Shown here piece after piece: positions 1 through 6,736 of a stretch of 11,700 nucleotides of DNA. The DNA comes from Bacteroidota bacterium. GTDB taxonomy: Bacteria; Bacteroidota; Bacteroidia; Bacteroidales; Prolixibacteraceae. The position numbers were made by a program, and so were the translations under genes. A model generated the notes under the pieces. It had not been told where the DNA came from, did no database searches, and saw only the letters and a list, made by a program, of their open reading frames with translations. The DNA lies in contig JAUZOB010000077.1 in the NCBI GenBank assembly GCA_030706665.1, positions 1 to 11,700 on the forward strand, in the 5' to 3' direction. Every line of letters begins with the position of its first letter. Position 1 is the first letter of the stretch.

Positions 1-2075
1 ATCGAACCAATGATGCCATCTACAAACAGACGGGCATGGAGCGTTATCATTCCAATGTTCAAAGAAATCAATACTCATTCAGAAGTAATGTCGATGTAGA
101 TGCCACTCGTTCTACTTTAGTGAGTCTGTTATTATCAGCCAAATTGGTTGACCAAAACCGTCCGGGGATGGGGACTACCGATCAAATCTGGTCTGCGCAG
201 GCAAATCTGACTCCATTGACGGTACCTGTCGTTTATTCAAACGGACAGCTCCCTGCTTATGGGAAGGGAGAAAATGCCTCTCCTGTAGTATTGCTGAACC
301 AGACAGGATTTATGACTGATCGTAACAATTCGATAGAATCATTGTTGTCAATACGTCAGCGGCTTGATTTTATCCTTAAGGGATTAAAAGCAACCGGATC
401 AGTTTCGTTTGACAACTTTAACGACTATCTGACCAGCCGCTCAAAAATGCCGGATCTGTATCGTGCAATAGATCGTGACTGGAATACCGGGGAATTGATA
501 ACTGAGAAAACAGTAGCCGCACAACCTATGACGTTCAGCAGCTCATCTTATGGTACCCGAACAATTTATATGGAAGGGAAACTGGAATACGAGCATATCT
601 TCGACAGGAAACATCGGACCGGAGCTTTATTCCTGTACAACCAGAAAGATTATTCACGCACGGATATTTCCGGTGATATTGCTTCTATCCCCAAAAGGAA
701 CCAGGGGGTGGCCGGACGTCTGACTTACTCTTACAATGACATTTATTTTGTAGAAGGCAACTTCGGATATAACGGGTCGGAGAACTTTCCTAAAGGTCAA
801 AGATTCGGATTCTTTCCTTCAATAGCACTTGGGTATGTCCTTTCCAATTATCCATTTATGAAGGAACATGTACCGTTCCTTGATATGTTAAAGTTTAGAT
901 ATTCATATGGATTGGTCGGGAATGATCAAATAAGCGATGATGTTCGTTTCCCATACCGTACGATTATGAATATGAACGCCCCGGGCTATACCTTTGGCGA
1001 CCGTATGCAGAATAATGAAGGAGGAGTAACGGAAGCAGTGCTTGAATCAACCGGGTTAGTCTGGGAGAAAGCAGTGAAACAGAATTTTGGAGTAGACCTT
1101 TCTCTTTGGAAAAGTTTGAACGTTGCAGTTGATGCTTTTATGGATCATCGTGACAATATATTCATGCAACGTGTGACTCTGCCTGGAACCATTGGAGTAA
1201 GTGTCAAACCATGGGGAAATGTCGGAAGGATGAAGAGCTGGGGAGTAGATGGAACAGCTTCGTATACCCAAAAGATAAAGGATGTTCAGATTGAGGTGCG
1301 AGGAAACTTTACGTTGACACGTGACCGAATACTCGACTATGATGAAGTAAATCCGCTTTACCCTTACTTGGCTAAGAAGGGAACCAGTAATAATATCACC
1401 CGAGGTCTGATTGCATTGGGATTGTTTAAAGATGAAGACGAAGTGCGAAACAGTCCGACACAATTTGGAACAGTTTTGCCCGGCGACATCAAATACAAGG
1501 ATGTGAATGGAGACGGTCGAATTGACGATTATGATATTGTACCGATTGGAAACTCCAATATCCCCAAGTTGCAATATGGACTGGCCAGCAATATCTCATG
1601 GAAAGGGATTGATTTCAACATCTTTTTCAGAGGATCTAGCCATGTGGATTATTTTATGGGCGGATCTGGTTATTACCCGTTTTCGGGAGGAGTTATCGGA
1701 AATGTGCTGACAATTGTAAATGACCAGCGGAATCGGTGGACACCGGCTTCTTATTCAGGAGACCCGACAACCGAAAATCCAAAGGCTCGTTTCCCACGTC
1801 TGACTTATGGATGGAATACTAACAATAACCGGAATTCAACTTTTTGGTTAGCCGATGCCAGCTACCTGCGGTTGAAGACTCTGGAAGTTGGATACGCATT
1901 GCCGTCACGGATTGTGAAAGCGATGGCAATGAAGAACTTTCGAATATCAGTAATCGGAGATAATCTGCATGTTTGGGATCATGTGAAATTATGGGATCCG
2001 GAACAGGCAAGTGCCAATGGCGCACAATATCCGATTACACGATCTTATTCATTAGTGTTACAGTTTTCTTATTGA
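1..2075 (+). CDS. SusC/RagA-type TonB-dependent outer-membrane transporter, copy 1 (5'-truncated by window edge)
   Basis: This is the C-terminal 690 residues of a SusC-family TonB-dependent transporter, which in this family forms a 22-stranded outer-membrane barrel importing oligosaccharides. The frame is open from base 3, and codons before the ATG at 36 (RTNDAIYKQTG) match the middle of the complete paralogue at 3641-6724, so that ATG is an internal Met. The fragment corresponds to paralogue residues 338-1027, with no insertion or deletion and about 77 substitutions by hand count. Visible family features are the glycine- and aromatic-rich barrel strands, the acidic loop DVNGDGRIDDYD typical of SusC proteins, and a terminal strand ending in an aromatic residue (LQFSY). 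The signal peptide and plug lie outside the window. Unlike the usual arrangement, the next gene encodes an IPT/NHL lipoprotein and not a SusD. I see no frameshift or stop, so it appears functional. The substrate is unknown. Confidence 0.95.
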   Translation, partial: RTNDAIYKQTGMERYHSNVQRNQYSFRSNVDVDATRSTLVSLLLSAKLVDQNRPGMGTTDQIWSAQANLTPLTVPVVYSNGQLPAYGKGENASPVVLLNQTGFMTDRNNSIESLLSIRQRLDFILKGLKATGSVSFDNFNDYLTSRSKMPDLYRAIDRDWNTGELITEKTVAAQPMTFSSSSYGTRTIYMEGKLEYEHIFDRKHRTGALFLYNQKDYSRTDISGDIASIPKRNQGVAGRLTYSYNDIYFVEGNFGYNGSENFPKGQRFGFFPSIALGYVLSNYPFMKEHVPFLDMLKFRYSYGLVGNDQISDDVRFPYRTIMNMNAPGYTFGDRMQNNEGGVTEAVLESTGLVWEKAVKQNFGVDLSLWKSLNVAVDAFMDHRDNIFMQRVTLPGTIGVSVKPWGNVGRMKSWGVDGTASYTQKIKDVQIEVRGNFTLTRDRILDYDEVNPLYPYLAKKGTSNNITRGLIALGLFKDEDEVRNSPTQFGTVLPGDIKYKDVNGDGRIDDYDIVPIGNSNIPKLQYGLASNISWKGIDFNIFFRGSSHVDYFMGGSGYYPFSGGVIGNVLTIVNDQRNRWTPASYSGDPTTENPKARFPRLTYGWNTNNNRNSTFWLADASYLRLKTLEVGYALPSRIVKAMAMKNFRISVIGDNLHVWDHVKLWDPEQASANGAQYPITRSYSLVLQFSY

Positions 2076-2114
2076 AAACCTATCTCAAAGTAACTGAATA
2101 ACCAACTGTAAGAA

Positions 2115-2145
2115 TTTATCTGTGAAAGAATAACACACAGATAAA
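2115..2145. promoter_or_regulatory. 10-bp perfect inverted repeat between SusC copy 1 and the IPT/NHL gene
   Basis: The 99-bp gap 2076-2174 holds a perfect 10-bp inverted repeat: tttatctgtg at 2115-2124 and its complement cacagataaa at 2136-2145, with an 11-nt loop. A second stem, aataac at 2129-2134 with gttatt at 2146-2151, overlaps it, so the two cannot form together. No T run follows, so it is not a standard intrinsic terminator. It could be an mRNA processing or stability hairpin that changes the ratio of transporter to lipoprotein, or an operator. The structure is seen in the sequence; the role is a guess. Confidence 0.4.
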
Positions 2146-2174
2146 GTTATTATGCCTAACTAAAAAACAGAAAA

Positions 2175-3548
2175 ATGAAAAAAATAAGAAATAGAACTTT
2201 TCTTCTTTCGTTCATTGCAATTCTTCTTTTGGGGATTGTTTCATGTGTCGATAAAAAAGAAGAAATAGATTTGGGCGATAATCCATATTCCCCGAATAAG
2301 CCTATTGTTTTAAGTGGCATTGGACCACAAACAGGGGGGCTGGGAACCCGTGTTGTAGTAAGTGGATCAAACTTCGGTAATGATAAATCTAGAGTAAAAT
2401 TATTTTTTAATAACAAGGAAGCGCTGATACTCAGCATGAGGAGTAATGCGATTTACGCAATGGTCCCCAAACAACCGGGCGATCTTTCTACTATTAAAGT
2501 CGTTGTTAACGAAGGAAAGAATTCAGATGGTTCTGATAAATTAAAAGAAGCTGAATTGAAAGATACTCAGTTCAAATACAATATCAAAGCTACCGTTACA
2601 ACAGTTGCTGGTATTTTAAATGTCAGTGCATCTCAAGATGGAACAGCCTTGGAGGGTACTTTTACCCGACCGGCCATGCTTGCTGTAGATAATACCGGAT
2701 CTATTTTGGTCGTAGATGACTGGGGCCATAGAATCAGACAAGTTTCCATCCAGGACAACAAATTGTCGACTGTCTTATCTAATATGGATTCTCCCTGGCA
2801 GTGCTCTTTTAATACAGACTATTCCAATTATTTTGTAGTGGAACGAAGTAGTGGTTCAAAACCTCTTTTGTTTTATGGTTTGAGCAGAAGTTCAAACTGG
2901 CAAGATGCAGAAAAGTATTATGATCAAAAAGATGACAACGGTAACTATATTGCCGGGAATATGAATTATTACGGACTTACGGCTGATGATAAATATGTGT
3001 ATATGTTATCTCAATCCGGTAGTCGGTTAATTCGTGTCGATCAGGATACAAGGCAAGTTGAGTTGATCGGACAGAATTTGAACATGGATGCCTGGGCTCA
3101 TATTGCTTATAACAAAAAGAATGGATACATATATGTTACCTCCGAAGCCTGGGGACGAATCTATCGCTTCGATCCTCATCATACCCCGGCAGGAAAAGAT
3201 AAGCCGTGGATAACGCAAAGTGATGTTCAACATGTTGCCGGTTTGGGTAAAGGATCTGCTAAAGAAGGAAATGGAAAATCCGCTCAATTTGGAGAAATAG
3301 AGGGGATTGCAGCAGATCAGGAAGGAAATGTATATTTTGTCGATTATACAAATCATGTTATCTGGAAACTCGATGAGGAATTTAATGCTACGATCCTTGC
3401 GGGTGTTCCCGGTGTGAAAGGTTATAAAGACGGAAAACCTAAGGAGGCTCTTTTTAATTCACCCTATGGGATAACGGCAACACCCGATGGAATAGTATAT
3501 GTTGCTGATACCTATAATTATGTGGTGCGTTGCATCGCAATCCAATAA
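2175..3548 (+). CDS. Surface lipoprotein with IPT/TIG domain and NHL-type beta-propeller
   Basis: This 457-residue protein starts with a lipoprotein signal peptide whose lipobox is IVSC (Cys24). The acidic stretch after the cysteine (VDKKEE) resembles the surface-export signal of Bacteroidota lipoproteins, so an outer-leaflet location is likely. Residues about 42-136 look like an IPT/TIG immunoglobulin-like domain, with GTRVVVSGSNFG and a C-terminal FKY strand. Residues about 142-457 form a propeller. NHL-like repeats are clear at 160-190 (RPAMLAVDNTGSILVVDDWG) and in two units at 354-457 (FGEIEGIAADQEGNVYFVD; FNSPYGITATPDGIVYVAD), while the middle is more divergent. Such IPT/NHL proteins are often encoded in SusC/SusD loci and are thought to bind glycan at the surface; no catalytic motif is apparent. 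It lies 99 bp after SusC copy 1 and 92 bp before SusC copy 2, between the paralogues. The start follows an A-rich tract and gives a proper signal peptide. Confidence 0.9.
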   Translation: MKKIRNRTFLLSFIAILLLGIVSCVDKKEEIDLGDNPYSPNKPIVLSGIGPQTGGLGTRVVVSGSNFGNDKSRVKLFFNNKEALILSMRSNAIYAMVPKQPGDLSTIKVVVNEGKNSDGSDKLKEAELKDTQFKYNIKATVTTVAGILNVSASQDGTALEGTFTRPAMLAVDNTGSILVVDDWGHRIRQVSIQDNKLSTVLSNMDSPWQCSFNTDYSNYFVVERSSGSKPLLFYGLSRSSNWQDAEKYYDQKDDNGNYIAGNMNYYGLTADDKYVYMLSQSGSRLIRVDQDTRQVELIGQNLNMDAWAHIAYNKKNGYIYVTSEAWGRIYRFDPHHTPAGKDKPWITQSDVQHVAGLGKGSAKEGNGKSAQFGEIEGIAADQEGNVYFVDYTNHVIWKLDEEFNATILAGVPGVKGYKDGKPKEALFNSPYGITATPDGIVYVADTYNYVVRCIAIQ

Positions 3549-3582
3549 GATTTGTGATAATATATTAGGTTGAATACGTATG

Positions 3583-3619
3583 TCTGTTTGATGTTATGAT
3601 AAAAACGTGCATGCAAGTT
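3583..3619 (+). promoter_or_regulatory. Possible weak -7 element and imperfect palindrome before SusC copy 2
   Basis: The 92-bp gap 3549-3640 contains tctgtttg at 3583-3590, one base away from the Bacteroidota -7 consensus TAnnTTTG. I see no TTTG-type -33 element at the usual spacing. Downstream, 3604-3619 is a 16-base imperfect palindrome around tgcatgca with a single mismatched pair. No terminator-like hairpin follows the IPT/NHL gene. SusC copy 2 could therefore be read through from upstream, have its own weak promoter, or both. Confidence 0.2.
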
Positions 3620-3640
3620 CTAATATTTAACTATGATCAA

Positions 3641-6600
3641 ATGAAAAAAAATAATATATATATATTACTACTCCTTGTTCTTTTGCCATGCTTCGTCTTT
3701 TCACAGGGCAAAGTTACGGTAAAGGGTATTGTCACTGATCCCAGCAATGAGACTTTGATTGGAGTAACGGTTTACTCACCGGGGAATAAAGATTTAGGTG
3801 TCATTTCCGATGCTGAAGGTAAATATACCATAAGTATAAAGCCAGGAGCTAAACTTGTCTTTTCGTATATCGGATATAAAACCAGGGAAGTGACAGTAGG
3901 CAATGCTGCGCATCAGATGATTAATGTGGTTCTGGAATCAGAACAGAAGAACCTGGAAGAAGTAAGTGTGGTCGGTTATAGTACCCAACGTAAGGTTAGT
4001 GTGGTTGGTGCTATAACGACAGTAAAAACTGCTGATTTAAAAAGCGGAAGTGTTAGTTCTGTTTCTAACGCATTAGCTGGTCGGGTAGCCGGATTAGTTG
4101 GTGTTCAACATGGAGGTGAACCTGGTAGTAATGTTTCAGAATTCTGGATTCGGGGTATAAGTACTTTTGGGGCGAACAGCAGTGCCTTGATTTTGATTGA
4201 CGGTGTCGATCGGGGGGCATCAAGCTTGAACGAACTGGCACCTGAAGATATCGAAAGCTTTTCTGTTTTAAAGGATGCAACGGCAACCGCAGTATATGGT
4301 GCGCGTGGTGCGAATGGTGTAGTATTGATCAATACCAAACGAGGAGAAGAAGGAAAGATGTCAATCAATGCCAATGTTAAAACAATGATTGAAACATTGC
4401 CTCGTTTGCCACAATATTTAGGAGCATACGATTATGCAAAGCTGGCCAATGAAGCCCGGATTGTCCGGGGGAATACTTCAGTTTACTCCCCTGAGATCTT
4501 TGATATCATCAAATATCATATGGATCCGGACCTTTATCCTGATGTAAACTGGCAGAATGAAATTTTAAAAGATTATACTACCGGGACTCAGGGAAATATC
4601 AATATTACAGGAGGAGGACGTCAGGCAAAATATTATATGAGTGGGTTTTATCAAACCAATGATGCCATCTATAAACAGACAGGCATGGAGCGTTATCATT
4701 CTGATGTCCGACGGAATCAATATTCATTCAGAAGTAATATCGATGTAGATGCAACCAATACTACTCTTGTGAGTCTGTTATTATCAGCCAAGCTGGTTGA
4801 TTTAAACCGTCCTGGGATGGGAACAACCGATCAAATCTGGTCAGCACAAGCCAATCTGACTCCATTGACGGTACCTGTCATTTATTCTAACGGACAGCTT
4901 CCTGCCTATGGGAAGGGAGAAAATGCCTCTCCGGCTGTATTGCTGAATCAGACCGGCTTTATGACTGACCGGAACAATTCGATCGAATCATTATTATCAC
5001 TTCGACAGAAACTTGATTTTATCCTTCCGGGATTAAAAGCAACCGGATCTGTATCGTTTGACAACTTTAATGACCATTTGACTAACCGTGCCAAAATGCC
5101 GGATCTGTATCGTGCCTCTGACCGAAACTGGAATACAGGGGAATTGATAACTCAAAAAACAGTAGTCGCACAACCTATGTCGTTTAGTAGCTCATCTTAT
5201 GGTACCCGGACCATATATTTGGAAGGGAAAATGGAATACGAACATATCTTCGCTGAAAAACATCGAGTCGGAGCTCTACTTCTGTACAACCAGAAAGATT
5301 ATTCCCGTACGGATGTTTACGGTGAGCTTGCTTCTATTCCCAGAAGAAATCAAGGGATGGCCGGACGTCTTACTTATTCTTACAATGATATCTATTTTGT
5401 AGAAGGTAACTTCGGTTATAACGGATCAGAAAACTTTCCCAAAGGCCAAAGATTCGGATTCTTTCCTTCAGCTGCAGTAGGTTATGTTCTTTCTAATTAT
5501 TCCTTTATGAAGGAACAGATGCCGTTCGTCGATATGTTGAAGTTAAGATATTCATATGGATTGGTTGGGAATGACCAGATCAGCGATGATGTTCGTTTCC
5601 CCTATCTGACAACTGTGAATATGAGTGCTCCGGGTTATACTTTTGGTGATCAGATGCAGAATAATGGAGGAGGAGTAACGGAAGCAGTGCTGGGTTCAAC
5701 CGGTTTGGTTTGGGAAAAAGCTGTGAAACAGAATTTAGGCGTAGACCTTTCTCTTTGGAAAAGTTTGAATGTTACCGTTGATGCTTTTATTGATCATCGT
5801 GACAATATCTTCATGCAACGTGTTACTCTTCCCGGAACCCTTGGAGTAGGTGTAAAGCCTTGGGGAAATGTAGGAAGAATGAAGAGCTGGGGGATAGATG
5901 GAACAGCTTCATATACCCAAAAGATAAAGAATGTTCAGATAGAGGTGCGAGGAAACTTTACATTGACACGCGACAGGATACTCGATTATGATGAAGTATC
6001 TCCGCTTTATCCTTATCTGGCCAGAAAAGGGACCAGCAATAATATCACCCGAGGTTTGATTGCATTGGGATTGTTTAAAGATGAAGATGAAGTGCGAAAC
6101 AGTCCGACACAGTTTGGAACCGTTTTGCCCGGCGACATCAAATACAAGGATGTAAACGGTGACGGTCGAATCGATGATAATGATATTGTGCCGATCGGGA
6201 ACTCCAATATCCCCAAGTTGCAATATGGATTGGCTACAAATATCTCCTGGAAAGGAATTGATTTCAATGTCTTCTTCCGAGGAGCCAGCCAGGTAGATTA
6301 TTTTATGGGCGGATCGGGTTATTATCCGTTCTCGGGAGGAGTAACCGGGAATGTGCTGACAATTGTAAATGATCAGCGGAATCGGTGGACCCCGGCTTCC
6401 TACTCAGGGAACCCTGCAACCGAAAATCCCAATGCCCGCTTTCCCCGTTTGACTTATGGATGGAATACCAACAATAACCGGAATTCGACTTTTTGGTTAG
6501 CTGATGCCAGCTATCTGCGGTTGAAAACTTTGGAAATTGGATACACATTACCGTCAAATATAGCGAAATCATTGGCTGTAAAGACCTTTAGAATATCCGT

Positions 6601-6724
6601 AATCGGAGATAATTTGCATGTATGGGATGATGTAAAATTATGGGATCCGGAACAGGCAAGTGCTAACGGTGCACAATATCCGCTTACCCGATCTTATTCA
6701 TTGGCATTTCAGTTCTCATTCTAA
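3641..6724 (+). CDS. SusC/RagA-type TonB-dependent outer-membrane transporter, copy 2 (complete)
   Basis: This complete SusC-family transporter has 1027 residues when started at the ATG at 3641. An in-frame ATG at 3596 would add 15 residues ahead of the signal peptide, so I prefer 3641, which follows an A/T-rich leader and gives MKKNNIYILLL with cleavage near FVFS-QG. Domains in order: signal peptide 1-21; carboxypeptidase-regulatory-like domain about 24-102; TonB-box-like LEEVSVVGY at 105-113; plug about 114-235, including IRGISTFG, LILIDGV and the SusC signature SVLKDATATAVYGARGANGV; barrel about 236-1027, with the acidic loop DVNGDGRIDDND and a terminal strand ending in Phe. There is no STN domain after the signal peptide, so it is not a FecA-type sigma/anti-sigma signal transducer; control probably comes from a regulator elsewhere. 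It is followed after 12 bp by SusD, the usual translationally close pair forming the bin-shaped import complex. Residues 338-1027 duplicate copy 1. Confidence 0.97.
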   Translation: MKKNNIYILLLLVLLPCFVFSQGKVTVKGIVTDPSNETLIGVTVYSPGNKDLGVISDAEGKYTISIKPGAKLVFSYIGYKTREVTVGNAAHQMINVVLESEQKNLEEVSVVGYSTQRKVSVVGAITTVKTADLKSGSVSSVSNALAGRVAGLVGVQHGGEPGSNVSEFWIRGISTFGANSSALILIDGVDRGASSLNELAPEDIESFSVLKDATATAVYGARGANGVVLINTKRGEEGKMSINANVKTMIETLPRLPQYLGAYDYAKLANEARIVRGNTSVYSPEIFDIIKYHMDPDLYPDVNWQNEILKDYTTGTQGNINITGGGRQAKYYMSGFYQTNDAIYKQTGMERYHSDVRRNQYSFRSNIDVDATNTTLVSLLLSAKLVDLNRPGMGTTDQIWSAQANLTPLTVPVIYSNGQLPAYGKGENASPAVLLNQTGFMTDRNNSIESLLSLRQKLDFILPGLKATGSVSFDNFNDHLTNRAKMPDLYRASDRNWNTGELITQKTVVAQPMSFSSSSYGTRTIYLEGKMEYEHIFAEKHRVGALLLYNQKDYSRTDVYGELASIPRRNQGMAGRLTYSYNDIYFVEGNFGYNGSENFPKGQRFGFFPSAAVGYVLSNYSFMKEQMPFVDMLKLRYSYGLVGNDQISDDVRFPYLTTVNMSAPGYTFGDQMQNNGGGVTEAVLGSTGLVWEKAVKQNLGVDLSLWKSLNVTVDAFIDHRDNIFMQRVTLPGTLGVGVKPWGNVGRMKSWGIDGTASYTQKIKNVQIEVRGNFTLTRDRILDYDEVSPLYPYLARKGTSNNITRGLIALGLFKDEDEVRNSPTQFGTVLPGDIKYKDVNGDGRIDDNDIVPIGNSNIPKLQYGLATNISWKGIDFNVFFRGASQVDYFMGGSGYYPFSGGVTGNVLTIVNDQRNRWTPASYSGNPATENPNARFPRLTYGWNTNNNRNSTFWLADASYLRLKTLEIGYTLPSNIAKSLAVKTFRISVIGDNLHVWDDVKLWDPEQASANGAQYPLTRSYSLAFQFSF
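4650..6724 (+). repeat. Long diverged direct repeat (second SusC copy; first copy at 1-2075)
   Basis: Bases 4650-6724 align colinearly with bases 1-2075 at a constant offset of 4649 bp, with both reading frames in register and ending at their stop codons. Similarity stops at the stop codons: the following sequences (2076 on and 6725 on) show no evident match. The repeat may extend left in both copies, but copy 1 is cut by the window edge. Many third-position differences as well as replacements show that the duplication is not fresh. Confidence 0.9.
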
Positions 6725-6736
6725 CACAAAAAAACT

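Noticed and set aside
1056..1574. Antisense open frame inside SusC copy 1 (a counterpart occurs at 5909-6223 in copy 2)
   Set aside because: It is the reverse shadow of a strongly conserved coding stretch and has no recognisable domain; its recurrence simply follows from the duplication.
36..2075. Treating the ATG at 36 as a true start of a 679-residue protein
   Set aside because: The frame is open to the left edge and the codons before the ATG match the middle of the paralogous transporter, so this Met is internal.
3596..3640. Start of SusC copy 2 at the ATG at 3596
   Set aside because: It would put 15 residues in front of a standard signal peptide; the ATG at 3641 gives MKKNN and a normal leader.
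1..6724. Reading the duplicated SusC as evidence of a mobile element or CRISPR-type repeat
   Set aside because: There is no transposase, terminal repeat or target duplication, and the repeat consists of two intact coding genes with third-position divergence.
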